Assembly: GCF_000422825.1 (NCBI RefSeq)
Contig: NZ_KE383928.1
Span: 372,001 to 436,000, forward strand
Source of the DNA: Nocardioides insulae DSM 17944
Lineage (GTDB): Bacteria > Actinomycetota > Actinomycetes > Propionibacteriales > Nocardioidaceae
Length of the DNA: 64,000 nucleotides
Direction of reading: 5' to 3'
Program-made: the position numbers and the translations under genes
Shown here: positions 8,267-16,345 of the stretch, one piece after another
How the letters are laid out: every line of letters starts with the position of its first letter
Position numbering within the stretch: position 1 is the stretch's first letter
The notes under the pieces: generated by a model
Seen by the model: only the letters and a program-made list of their open reading frames with translations
Database searches by the model: none
What the model was told of the DNA's origin: nothing

Positions 8267-9886
8267 ATGTCCGCGATTGGTCGACAGCCCGGCCGGGTCG
8301 GTGTCGCCGATCTGGTCGAACTCGCTGCCGCCGAGCAGCCGGACCGGCTCGCCCTGGTCGAGTCCGGAGGCCGCAGCCTCACCTGGGCCGAGCTCGAGGT
8401 GGAGGTCGCCCGCGTCACCACCGGACTCGGGGCGCAGGGGGTGGTGGCCGGTCACCGCGTGATGATCGCGATCGGCAACCGGCTCGAGTTCGTCACGACC
8501 TACCTGGCGGTGCTGCGCGCCCAGGCGGTCGCCGTACCGGTCGATCCGCACAGCGAGCCCGCCGAACTCGCCCGCATGCTCGCCGACTCGGGGGCGAGAC
8601 TGGTGGTGGCCGACGGCAACGGTGTGGTCCAGGTCCGCCTGGCCGTCCCCCGGACGCCCGATGCCGTGACCGGGGGCGCCCCCTCAGCGGACCCCTCGGC
8701 CGGCCCGCGGGTGGTCGTGGTCGGTGCGCCCGTCCACCCGGGCGAGCACGAGTACGCCGAGCTCCGGGCCGCTCCGCCGACCCTTGCGCCACCCCTGCTG
8801 GACCCGGAGCATCTGGCCGTTCTCCTCTACACCAGCGGCGCCTCGGGGCGTCCGCGGGCGGCGATGCTGACCCACCGGGCGCTGTTGGCCAACATCGACC
8901 AGGTGGCCGGGTTCGATCCGCCGCTGATCCGGGGTGACGATGTGGTGCTCGGCGTCCTGCCGCTCTTCCACGTCTACGGCCTCGGGGCGGTGCTGGGCGG
9001 TGCACTGCGTCAGCACGCGAAGCTCCTGCTGGTCGAGAGCTTCGACCCGCACGCCACCCTCGACGTGATCGACGACGAGGCCTGCAGCGTGGTCCCCGTC
9101 GCCCCGCCTGTCGTGCAGGCCTGGCTGGGGGAGGAGGACCTCGAGGCACGGTTGGGCCCCGTCCGCGTCCTCCTCTCCGGTTCGGCGCCGTTGGGGGCCG
9201 ACATGGTGGCCGAGCTGCGCCGGCGCACCGGTCTGATCGTGCACCAGGGCTATGGCCTCACCGAGGCGGCGCCGGTGGTCACCAGCACGCTGAGCTCGAC
9301 CACGGCCAGGCCTGGATCGGTGGGCGCCCCGCTGCCCGGTCTCGAACTCCGGCTCGTCGACGAGGCCGGAACGCCGGTGACCGACGGCGACCCGGGCGAG
9401 ATCGAGATCCGCGGACCCAACCTGTTCAGCGGCTACTGGCCCGACGGCGTCGATGCGCCCGCCGCCGACGGCTGGTGGGCCACCGGCGATCTGGGCTACC
9501 TGGACGACACCGGAGATCTTCGGCTGCTCGACCCGGCCGACGACGTCGTGTTCGTCTCCGGGTTCCCCGTCTACCCCGCCGAGGTCGAGGACAGCCTGCT
9601 CGAGCTCGATGAGGTCGGCGAAGCGGCGGTGATCGGCGTCTCCGACGTGCTCACCGGCCATGCCGTGGTCGCCTACCTCGTTCCGGCCGACGGCGCTCTG
9701 CCCGCCGACTTCGTCGCCCGGGCGGAGGAGCACTGCCGGGAGCGGCTGGCGCCGTTCAAGCGCCCGACCCGGTTCGAGAGCGTCGAGGCGTTGCCGCGCA
9801 CCTTCGCCGGGCGGGTCAAGAAGGGGCGGTTGCGCAGCCTCGACCGGCACCGTCGGGACGACGCCGCGACCGCTGACGCCCCGTGA
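8267..9886 (+). CDS. AMP-dependent acyl-CoA synthetase/ligase
   Basis: A 539-residue ANL-superfamily enzyme that activates a carboxylic acid as acyl-AMP and transfers it to CoA. The P-loop-like motif YTSGASGRPRAAMLTH is near residue 188, YGLTEAAP near 328, the TGDLGY hinge near 406 and the C-terminal lysine region RVKKGRLR near 517. The segment between 125 and 165 is poorly conserved. The start ATG 8267 is preceded by CAAGAT ending 7 nt upstream and no ribosome-binding site, consistent with a leaderless transcript. The acid substrate cannot be read from the sequence. The 3' end is 14 bp from the glutaredoxin gene. Confidence 0.83.
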   Translation: MSAIGRQPGRVGVADLVELAAAEQPDRLALVESGGRSLTWAELEVEVARVTTGLGAQGVVAGHRVMIAIGNRLEFVTTYLAVLRAQAVAVPVDPHSEPAELARMLADSGARLVVADGNGVVQVRLAVPRTPDAVTGGAPSADPSAGPRVVVVGAPVHPGEHEYAELRAAPPTLAPPLLDPEHLAVLLYTSGASGRPRAAMLTHRALLANIDQVAGFDPPLIRGDDVVLGVLPLFHVYGLGAVLGGALRQHAKLLLVESFDPHATLDVIDDEACSVVPVAPPVVQAWLGEEDLEARLGPVRVLLSGSAPLGADMVAELRRRTGLIVHQGYGLTEAAPVVTSTLSSTTARPGSVGAPLPGLELRLVDEAGTPVTDGDPGEIEIRGPNLFSGYWPDGVDAPAADGWWATGDLGYLDDTGDLRLLDPADDVVFVSGFPVYPAEVEDSLLELDEVGEAAVIGVSDVLTGHAVVAYLVPADGALPADFVARAEEHCRERLAPFKRPTRFESVEALPRTFAGRVKKGRLRSLDRHRRDDAATADAP

Positions 9887-9900
9887 GAGACTCCCGATCG

Positions 9901-10158
9901 ATGAGTGAGCCCTCCGCCCGCGTGACCTTCTACACCCGGTCCGGGTGCCATCTGTGCGACGAGGCCAGGGCGGTCCTGGCTCGGGTGTGCGACGAGCTGG
10001 GGGAGAGGTTCGACGAGGTCGACATCGACACCGACCCCGACCTGCGGCGCCGTTTCACCGACGAGGTTCCCGTCACGTTCGTCGACGGGCGACAGCACGA
10101 CTTCTGGCGGGTGAGCGAGGCCAGGCTCCGCGCGGCGCTGCAGGCGCGACCGCGCTGA
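9901..10158 (+). CDS. Glutaredoxin-like thiol-disulfide protein
   Basis: An 85-residue thioredoxin-fold protein with the redox motif SGCHLC (Cys16, Cys19) and the cis-proline strand EVPVTFVDG near residue 55. The family is DUF836/glutaredoxin-like; the syntenic M. tuberculosis gene is Rv0508 (recalled). Start ATG 9901 has GAGAGA about 9 nt upstream; GTG 9883, overlapping the ligase stop, is an alternative that adds six residues. It is probably transcribed with the ligase and is followed by the rex promoter region. Confidence 0.82.
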   Translation: MSEPSARVTFYTRSGCHLCDEARAVLARVCDELGERFDEVDIDTDPDLRRRFTDEVPVTFVDGRQHDFWRVSEARLRAALQARPR

Positions 10159-10217
10159 GTCACCCCTGGGTGAGAGGAAGCTGACGGCTGTGGAAGGATC
10201 CGTGGGTTTCACTCGGT

Positions 10218-10246
10218 TTGTTCTCAGGTTCACAAACTCCTAAAGT
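10218..10246 (+). promoter_or_regulatory. rex promoter with overlapping Rex operator
   Basis: TTGTTCTCAGGTTCACAA at 10218-10235 matches the actinobacterial Rex operator TTGTGAAnnnnTTCACAA with a perfect right half and 4 of 7 in the left half. TTGTTC at 10218-10223 and TAAAGT at 10241-10246 are spaced by exactly 17 bp and make a plausible -35/-10 pair, so Rex bound here would cover the -35 box and spacer. Leader to the rex GTG is about 65 nt. Autoregulation of rex-hem is known in Streptomyces coelicolor (Rex senses NADH/NAD+). Confidence 0.65.
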
Positions 10247-10317
10247 GGTCGGGTCGCCGGGCGGCCCCAGGGCGGTCAGCCACCCCCGCCCGCGGCGAGC
10301 CGCATGAAAGAGTTGAC

Positions 10318-10983
10318 GTGACCTCACGGACACCAGCCGAGACCGCCCGGGATATTCCCGAGGCGACCGTCGCTCGGCTCCCGGTGTATCTGCGGGCGCT
10401 CATCTCGCTCATTGAGCACGGCATCTCGACCTGCTCGAGTGAGGAGCTCGCCAGGGCGGCAGGGGTCAACAGCGCCAAGCTGCGCAAAGACCTCTCCTAC
10501 CTCGGCAGCTACGGCACTCGCGGGGTCGGGTACGACGTCGCCTACCTGCGCTACCAGATCGCCCGGGAGATCGGGGTCACGCAGGACTGGCCGGTCGTCA
10601 TCGTGGGGATCGGCAACCTCGGACACGCGTTGGCCAACTTCTCCGGGTTCCGCAGCCGGGGATTCCGGGTGGTGGCCCTGCTGGACGCCGATCCGGCCAG
10701 ACAGGAGGAGTCGGTGTCGGGTATCCGGATCAGGCCCTTCGATCACCTCGAGACGATCGTGGCCGAGCACTCGGTCGCGATCGGCGTGATCGCGACCCCC
10801 GCCCATGCCGCGCAGGACGTCGCCGACCACATGGTCACCTCCGGCATCCGCAGCATCTTGAACTTCGCGCCGACCGTGCTGTCGGTGCCCGAGGGGGTCG
10901 ACGTACGCAAGGTCGACCTGTCCATCGAACTGCAGATCCTCGCCTACCACGAGCAGCGCAAGACCCAGGGGGAGAGCGCATGA
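10318..10983 (+). CDS. rex: Redox-sensing transcriptional repressor Rex
   Basis: A 221-residue repressor. Residues 15-85 are the winged helix domain (EHGISTCSSEELARAAGVNS, then KLRKDLSYLGSYGTRGVGY), and residues 90-205 a Rossmann domain with VGIGNLGHAL, which senses the NADH/NAD+ ratio. The C-terminal helix needed for domain-swapped dimers is present. High NADH releases Rex from DNA and induces respiratory genes. Start is GTG 10318. Its stop overlaps a small ORF that leads into hemA, placing rex at the head of the haem operon as in Streptomyces. Two candidate operators are in this window, here and before nuoA. Confidence 0.95.
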   Translation: MTSRTPAETARDIPEATVARLPVYLRALISLIEHGISTCSSEELARAAGVNSAKLRKDLSYLGSYGTRGVGYDVAYLRYQIAREIGVTQDWPVVIVGIGNLGHALANFSGFRSRGFRVVALLDADPARQEESVSGIRIRPFDHLETIVAEHSVAIGVIATPAHAAQDVADHMVTSGIRSILNFAPTVLSVPEGVDVRKVDLSIELQILAYHEQRKTQGESA

Positions 10984-11090
10984 ACCCGCGATCCGTCGAG
11001 CGGCACCCGAGCGTGCCGGCATCACAGAAGAGGCGTCAGATGGAGCAGCGCACCAGCACCGGGGTCGAGATCGGGGCGGTGCGCGGATGA
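10980..11090 (+). CDS. Micro-ORF bridging rex and hemA (36 aa, or 16 aa from an inner ATG)
   Basis: ATG 10980 overlaps the rex stop as ATGA and the frame stays open for 36 codons until TGA 11088-11090, which overlaps the hemA start, again as ATGA. A second in-frame ATG at 11040 has AGAGG 6 nt upstream and would give MEQRTSTGVEIGAVRG. The peptide resembles nothing I know. The arrangement would carry ribosomes from rex to hemA by two successive termination-reinitiation steps. It may have only this coupling role. It is not a hemA N-terminal extension, since the frame differs. Confidence 0.4.
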   Translation: MNPRSVERHPSVPASQKRRQMEQRTSTGVEIGAVRG

Positions 11091-12355
11091 GCGTGCTCGT
11101 CGTCGGAATCTCGCACAACTCCGCGCCGGTGACCCTGCTGGAGCAGGTCGCTTTGGACCCCCCCGGAGTGGCCAAGCTGCTCGCCGAGGTGTCCGCGTGT
11201 GAGCACGTCAACGAGGCCACCGTCGTCTCCACCTGCAACCGACTGGAGATCTACACCGACGTGGAGCGCTTCCACGGGTCGGTGGAGGAACTCTCCCGGC
11301 TCCTCGTCGAGCGCGCCGGCACCCGGGTCGAGCAACTGCTCCCACACCTGTACGTGCACTACGACGACGGTGCCGTGTCCCACCTGTTCCAGGTCGCCGC
11401 CGGGCTGGACTCGATGGCTCTCGGAGAGAGCCAGATCCTGGGACAGGCGCGCGAGGCACTGCGGTTGGGGCAGGAGCAGGGGGCCGTCGGCCCCGCGCTG
11501 AACGTCCTGTTCCAGCAGGCGCTGCGGGTGGGCAAACGCTCGCACGCCGAGACCGACATCGACCGGGCCGCCCCCTCCCTGGTGACCGCCGCACTCGCCG
11601 ACGTCGGTGGTGCTGAGGGCAAGCGGGTCGTGATCGTGGGCGCCGGGGCGATGGCCGGACTGGCCACCGCCACCGCCTCGCGGGCCGGTGCCGCGGAGAT
11701 GGTCATCGTCAACCGCACGCCCGCCCGGGCCGAGCGGCTCGCGGCCGAGTACGCCGGGCGGGCGGCTCCGCTCAGCGCCCTGGCCACGGAGATCGCCGAC
11801 GCGAACCTGGTGATCACCTGCGCCGGTGCGCGCCGCGTGCTCGTCGACGTCGACATGGTCGGGCCGCGTCCCGACGGGCTCGGCGTGATCGACCTGGCCC
11901 TGCCGCACGACGTCGACCCCGAGGTCGCACAGCTGCCAGGCGTCACCCTGGTGGGGCTCAAGGAGCTGGCCGAGGAGCTGGCCAACAGCGAGGCCGCCCA
12001 GGACGTCGCCGCCGTACGCGAGATCGTGACCCAGGAGGTCGGTGCGTTCCTCAGCGCCCGCCGGCAGGCCAGCGTGACCCCGACCGTGGTGGCGCTGCGC
12101 TCGATGGCGACCTCGGTGGTCGACTCCGAGATGGCCCGGCTCGACGGACGCCTCGTCCTCGACCCGGCCGCGCGCGCCGAGGTGCTGCACACCGTCCGCC
12201 GCGTCGCCGACAAGCTCCTGCACGAGCCGACCGTCCGGGTCAAGGAGCTGGCCAACGAGAGCGGTGCCGTGTCCTACGCCGCCGCCCTGGCCGAGCTGTT
12301 CGCGCTCGACCCCGAAGCGGTCTCCGCGGTGACCCGTCCCGAGGGCCTCGCATGA
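11087..12355 (+). CDS. hemA: Glutamyl-tRNA reductase
   Basis: A 422-residue enzyme that reduces Glu-tRNA(Glu) to glutamate-1-semialdehyde with NADPH, the first committed step of the C5 tetrapyrrole pathway. The catalytic Cys50 is in STCNRLEIY, the conserved LGESQILGQ block is near residue 108, the NADPH-binding GAGAMAGLA near 185, and the C-terminal dimerisation helix ends the protein. The start ATG 11087 overlaps the micro-ORF stop and the stop overlaps hemC, so rex-hemA-hemC form a tight unit. Confidence 0.95.
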   Translation: MSVLVVGISHNSAPVTLLEQVALDPPGVAKLLAEVSACEHVNEATVVSTCNRLEIYTDVERFHGSVEELSRLLVERAGTRVEQLLPHLYVHYDDGAVSHLFQVAAGLDSMALGESQILGQAREALRLGQEQGAVGPALNVLFQQALRVGKRSHAETDIDRAAPSLVTAALADVGGAEGKRVVIVGAGAMAGLATATASRAGAAEMVIVNRTPARAERLAAEYAGRAAPLSALATEIADANLVITCAGARRVLVDVDMVGPRPDGLGVIDLALPHDVDPEVAQLPGVTLVGLKELAEELANSEAAQDVAAVREIVTQEVGAFLSARRQASVTPTVVALRSMATSVVDSEMARLDGRLVLDPAARAEVLHTVRRVADKLLHEPTVRVKELANESGAVSYAAALAELFALDPEAVSAVTRPEGLA

Positions 12356-13302
12356 GCGCTGCCACCACCGGACTCGGCGTGGTCCGCATCGGCACCCGCC
12401 GGTCCCGACTCGCGCGCACCCAGACCGGGCACGTCGCGACCCGTATCGAGGCGCTCGGCTTCGGTGTGGAGCTGGTCGAGATCGTCTCCGAGGGCGACCG
12501 CAGCCAGGCCGCCGGTACGCCGCTGGCCGGCTCCTCCTCGACCGGGGTCTTCGTGAACGCGCTGCGCGACGCCCTCCTCTCCGGGGAGATCGACGTCGCC
12601 GTGCACTCGCTCAAGGACCTTCCGACCTATCCGGCCCAGGGCATCGCGCTGGCCGCGATCCCGCCGCGCGAGGACCCCCGCGACGCCGTCGTCGCGCGCG
12701 ACGGGCTCACCCTGGCCGAGCTGCCCGCCGGCTCCAAGGTCGGCACCGGATCGCCGCGCCGAGTGGCCCAGGTGGCCGCGCTCGGCCTCGGTTTGGAGCT
12801 GGTCGGTCTGCGTGGGAACGTTGACACCCGTATCGGGAAGGTCCGATCCGGGGAGCTCGACGCCGTCGTGCTCGCCCGGGCCGGACTGGCCCGGATCGAT
12901 CGACTCGACGAGGTCACCGAGGTGCTCGACCCACTGCAGGTGCTGCCGGCCCCCGGCCAGGGCGCGCTGGCGATCGAGTGCCGCGCCGGTGACCCCTTGG
13001 CCGGCTCCCTGGCCGCGATCGACGACGCCCCCACCCGGGCAGCCGTCGAGGCGGAACGGGCACTGCTGGCCACCCTCGAAGGCGGCTGCTCGGCTCCCGT
13101 CGGCACCCTCGGCGAGGTGGTCGAGGGGGAGGAGGGCCCGGAGCTGTGGCTGCGGGCAGTGGCCTCCGCGCCCGACGGGAGTGTCGCCATCCGCCGCTCG
13201 GCCACCGGGCCGGTCGCCGCGGCCGCCGAATTGGGTCGCAGGCTCGGGGCAGAGATGCTCGCCGAGGGTGCGACCGAACTGATCAGACCTCCGGCCGGCT
13301 GA
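12352..13302 (+). CDS. hemC: Hydroxymethylbilane synthase (porphobilinogen deaminase)
   Basis: A 316-residue enzyme that joins four porphobilinogens into hydroxymethylbilane. Motifs seen are GTRRSRLARTQT near residue 12, HSLKDLPT near 84, GTGSPRRVAQ near 127, RGNVDTRIGK near 153, and LEGGCSAPVG near 242, in which the Cys carries the dipyrromethane cofactor. Starts at ATG 12352 in an ATGA overlap with hemA. It is followed by 162 bp before hemD without a recognisable gene. Confidence 0.95.
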   Translation: MSAATTGLGVVRIGTRRSRLARTQTGHVATRIEALGFGVELVEIVSEGDRSQAAGTPLAGSSSTGVFVNALRDALLSGEIDVAVHSLKDLPTYPAQGIALAAIPPREDPRDAVVARDGLTLAELPAGSKVGTGSPRRVAQVAALGLGLELVGLRGNVDTRIGKVRSGELDAVVLARAGLARIDRLDEVTEVLDPLQVLPAPGQGALAIECRAGDPLAGSLAAIDDAPTRAAVEAERALLATLEGGCSAPVGTLGEVVEGEEGPELWLRAVASAPDGSVAIRRSATGPVAAAAELGRRLGAEMLAEGATELIRPPAG

Positions 13303-13464
13303 GCCGGCCACCCAAGCGTCCGGGCGACCGGGCACCCGCCGTACCGGCGGACACGACCCACCCCGCGCGGGACGTGAGCAGGACCAAGCCACTGAACAAG
13401 CATTGACAAGGGCGGCAGACCCCACCAGCGAGCCGCTCCCGAGCTGGAACAAGGTGCACGAGGC

Positions 13465-15126
13465 ATGACCAACAAGACCACTCCCGACCAGGCCGACGGC
13501 GCGACTCGCGGCTGGGTGTCGTTCGTGGGCAGTGGGCCCGGTGACCCCGCGCTGCTGACCGTACGCGCGGTCGAGCTGCTGGAGCAGGCAGACGTCATCG
13601 TCACCGAGGCCCCCGAGCACGAGCAGATGGCCCGCACGGTGCTGCAGCTCCCCGCTGTCGACGACGAGGCCGAGGGGACTCCCGCCGACACCACGGCGCC
13701 GCTCTTCGTCGACGGTGGCTTCGGTGAGGACGGCCAGCCGCTGACCCACGCCGCCCGCGCCAAGGTGGTGACCAAGCACGCCAAGAAGGGCCTGCGGGTG
13801 GTCCGGTTGATGACCGGAGACCCCTTCCTCTATGCCTCCGGGCCCGAGGAGGCGCAGTCCTGCACCCGCGCCGGGATCGGCTTCGAGATCGTGCCCGGCA
13901 TCTCGTCGTTCAACGCCGTTCCGGCATACGCCGGTATCCCGCTGACCACCAAGGACCACCGCGAGGTGGCCGTGGTGACCTGCGGCGAGAAGATCGATTG
14001 GAGCCAGTACGCCGACAACCGCACCCTGGTGCTGCTCTCCGGCGTGGGCCTGATCGGTGAGATCTCCCGCGAGCTGATCGCCGCCGGCCGCTCGCCGCAG
14101 ACCCCCGTGGCGATGACCCGGGTCGGTACGACGACCGAGCAGGCCACCGTGACCTCGACGCTGGCCGACATCGCCGCCGACGCGCGTGCCGCACGGATGG
14201 CGCCTCCCGCCGTGATCGTGGTGGGCAAGGTGGTCAGCCTGCGCGAGACCCTCTCCTGGTTCGAGACCAAGCCGCTGTTCGGCTGGCGGGTCCTGGTGCC
14301 CCGCACCAAGGAGCAGGCCCCGGTGCTCTCCACCAAGCTGCGGGGCTTCGGCGCCGTACCCGAAGAGGTCCCGACCATCTCGGTCGAGCCCCCGCGCAAT
14401 CCGCAGCAGATGGACAAGGCGGTCCGCGGCCTCGTCGAGGGCCGCTACGAGTGGATCGCCTTCACCTCGATCAACGCGGTCAAGGCGGTGCGCGAGAAGT
14501 TCGAGGAGTACGGCCTGGACGCCCGCGCCTTCTCCGGCCTCAAGATCGCCGCAGTCGGGGAGAAGACCTCCCAGTCGCTGCAGGCCTGGGGCCTCCGCCC
14601 CGACCTGGTCCCCGAGGACAACCAGTCCGCGGCCGGCCTGCTCGAGGTCTGGCCCGAGTACGACGAGGTCCTGGACCCCATCAACCGGGTCTTCCTCCCG
14701 CGTGCCGACATCGCCACCGAGAACCTCGTGGCGGGCCTGATCGACCTCGGTTGGGAGTGCGACGACGTCACCGCCTACCGCACCGTCCGCGCCTCGCCGC
14801 CCCCGGCGCCGACCCGCGACGCGATCAAGACCGGCAAGTTCGACGCCGTGGTCTTCACCTCCAGCTCGACGGTCCGCAACCTGGTCGGCATCGCCGGCAA
14901 GCCGCACGCCTCGACGATCATCGCGGTGATCGGCCCCGCCACGGCCAAGACCGCCGAGGAGCACGGCCTCCGCGTCGACGTCATCGCGCCCTCGCCCAGC
15001 ATCGAGGCCGTCACCGACGCCCTCGCCGACTTCGGCGCCGCCCGCCGGGCCGGGCTGATCGAATCCGGCCAGCCCGTCACCAGGCCCTCCGAGCGCAAGC
15101 CCGCCAGCCGGCGGCGCAAGGCCTGA
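13465..15126 (+). CDS. hemD: Bifunctional uroporphyrinogen-III C-methyltransferase/synthase
   Basis: A 553-residue fusion. Residues about 15-260 are a SAM-dependent uroporphyrinogen-III methyltransferase (SUMT) domain: SFVGSGPGDPALLTVRAVEL near 19, VRLMTGDPFLYASG near 113 and PGISSFNAVPAYAGIPLT near 145. Residues about 265-530 are uroporphyrinogen-III synthase (HemD), with FTSINAVKAV and FTSSSTVRNL. The enzyme closes the linear tetrapyrrole and can divert it to precorrin-2/sirohaem. The fusion is usual in actinobacteria. The tail is Arg/Lys rich. Start ATG 13465 follows AAGGTG. Expression is probably with hemAC, though the gap may hold a secondary promoter. Confidence 0.92.
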   Translation: MTNKTTPDQADGATRGWVSFVGSGPGDPALLTVRAVELLEQADVIVTEAPEHEQMARTVLQLPAVDDEAEGTPADTTAPLFVDGGFGEDGQPLTHAARAKVVTKHAKKGLRVVRLMTGDPFLYASGPEEAQSCTRAGIGFEIVPGISSFNAVPAYAGIPLTTKDHREVAVVTCGEKIDWSQYADNRTLVLLSGVGLIGEISRELIAAGRSPQTPVAMTRVGTTTEQATVTSTLADIAADARAARMAPPAVIVVGKVVSLRETLSWFETKPLFGWRVLVPRTKEQAPVLSTKLRGFGAVPEEVPTISVEPPRNPQQMDKAVRGLVEGRYEWIAFTSINAVKAVREKFEEYGLDARAFSGLKIAAVGEKTSQSLQAWGLRPDLVPEDNQSAAGLLEVWPEYDEVLDPINRVFLPRADIATENLVAGLIDLGWECDDVTAYRTVRASPPPAPTRDAIKTGKFDAVVFTSSSTVRNLVGIAGKPHASTIIAVIGPATAKTAEEHGLRVDVIAPSPSIEAVTDALADFGAARRAGLIESGQPVTRPSERKPASRRRKA

Positions 15127-15173
15127 GTTCGACCCGGCCCGGTCGCGCCTGGGCGTGGCAACGCCCGGCCAGT

Positions 15174-15204
15174 GCACTTTTCCCCGGTTGACCGGGAAAA
15201 GTGC
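15174..15204. repeat. Inverted repeat between hemD and hemB
   Basis: GCACTTTTCCCCGGT (15174-15188) faces ACCGGGAAAAGTGC (15191-15204): 14 pairs with one bulged C around a very tight turn. It is 47 bp after the hemD stop and 46 bp before hemB. There is no T tract, so it could be a hairpin in the transcript, a protein-binding site, or a copy of a dispersed palindromic element. No second copy was found in this window. Confidence 0.55.
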
Positions 15205-15250
15205 AAATGGGCCACTTCCCATCCACACCCGCGACGGTAGGAGGAGCAGC

Positions 15251-16237
15251 ATGAGCGAGATCGAGGTTCCTGTGATCCGGCCCCGGCGGCTGCGGACCAC
15301 GCCGGCCCTGCGCCGGATGGTGGCGGAGACGTCGGTGGAGGCCCGGCAGCTGATCCTGCCGGTCTTCGTCCGGGAGGGGGCGACCGAGCCGGTGCCGATC
15401 TCCTCGATGCCGGGCGTCGTGCAGCACACCCGGGATTCGCTGAAGGCGGCCGCGGCCGAGGCAGCCGAGCTCGGGCTGGGCGGGATCATGCTCTTCGGGG
15501 TGCCCACCGCCAAGGACGCGGTCGGATCCGGTGCGATCGATCCCGACGGGATCCTGAACGTCGCGATCGCCGATGTCGTCGGCGAGATCGGCGACGCGGT
15601 CACCGTGATGAGCGACCTGTGCCTCGACGAGTTCACCGATCACGGTCACTGTGGGGTCCTCGACCGGCACGGCCGGGTCGACAACGACCGGACCCTCGAG
15701 GTGTACGCCGAGATGGCGCGCGCCCACGCCGAGGCCGGCGTACACATGGTGGGCCCCTCCGGGATGATGGACGGTCAGGTGGCGGTGATCCGGTCGGCCC
15801 TCGATGCGGCCGACCACCACGACGTGTCGATCCTGGCCTACTCGGCGAAGTACGCCTCGGCGTTCTACGGTCCGTTCCGCGAGGCGGTCGACTCCTCGCT
15901 CCAGGGGGATCGCCGTACCTACCAGCAGGATCCGGCCAACGCCCTGGAGGGCGTCCGGGAGGCGCTGCTGGACGTCGCGGAGGGCGCCGACCTGGTGATG
16001 GTCAAGCCGGCCCTTCCGTACCTCGACGTGCTGCGACAGGTTCGCGACGCCGTCGACGTGCCGGTGGCGGCGTACAACATCTCCGGCGAGTACGCCATGC
16101 TCGAGGCGGCCGCGGCGCAGGGCTGGATCGACCGCGAACCAGCCATCCTGGAGACCCTCACCTCGATCCGCCGGGCCGGCGCCGACGTGATCCTCACCTA
16201 CTGGGCCAGCGAGGCCGCCCGGCTGCTGCAGCGCTGA
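15251..16237 (+). CDS. hemB: Delta-aminolevulinic acid dehydratase (porphobilinogen synthase)
   Basis: A 328-residue enzyme that condenses two 5-aminolevulinates into porphobilinogen. The two Schiff-base lysines are in YSAKYASAFYGPFR (near 199) and MVKPALPYLDVL (near 250). The metal loop reads DLCLDEFTDHGHCG: the first and third zinc cysteines of the E. coli type are kept, the middle one is Asp. Start ATG 15251 has GGAGGAGC just upstream; longer in-frame starts would cross the inverted repeat. Convergent with the transglycosylase gene downstream. Confidence 0.95.
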   Translation: MSEIEVPVIRPRRLRTTPALRRMVAETSVEARQLILPVFVREGATEPVPISSMPGVVQHTRDSLKAAAAEAAELGLGGIMLFGVPTAKDAVGSGAIDPDGILNVAIADVVGEIGDAVTVMSDLCLDEFTDHGHCGVLDRHGRVDNDRTLEVYAEMARAHAEAGVHMVGPSGMMDGQVAVIRSALDAADHHDVSILAYSAKYASAFYGPFREAVDSSLQGDRRTYQQDPANALEGVREALLDVAEGADLVMVKPALPYLDVLRQVRDAVDVPVAAYNISGEYAMLEAAAAQGWIDREPAILETLTSIRRAGADVILTYWASEAARLLQR

Positions 16238-16345
16238 TCGGCCGCCCCCAGCGCTGGGTCAGCCCTTCCGACGCGAGGGTCCCGCACGACGAGGATCGCA
16301 GACGCCGGTGATCGACGAGTGGCCACCGGCGAGCCGGTCGGGCGC

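Noticed and set aside
13303-13464. A fifth bridging micro-ORF between hemC and hemD
   Set aside because: The frame ending in the hemD ATGA is open across the gap, but it has no ATG and does not overlap the hemC stop; only a 4-codon GTG start with a ribosome-binding site problem remains.
12274-15636. A 1120-codon open frame on the minus strand across hemC-hemB
   Set aside because: It is antisense to four well-identified haem genes, has low-complexity Gly/Arg/Asp composition, and arises from the GC-rich third-codon bias. Long antisense frames at 7199-8128, 30097-33180, 37375-39687 and 41250-42977 were rejected for the same reason.
16247-16258. CCCAGCGCTGGG palindrome between hemB and the transglycosylase gene
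   Set aside because: It is a short GC palindrome with no loop and no nearby element; expected by chance in such DNA.
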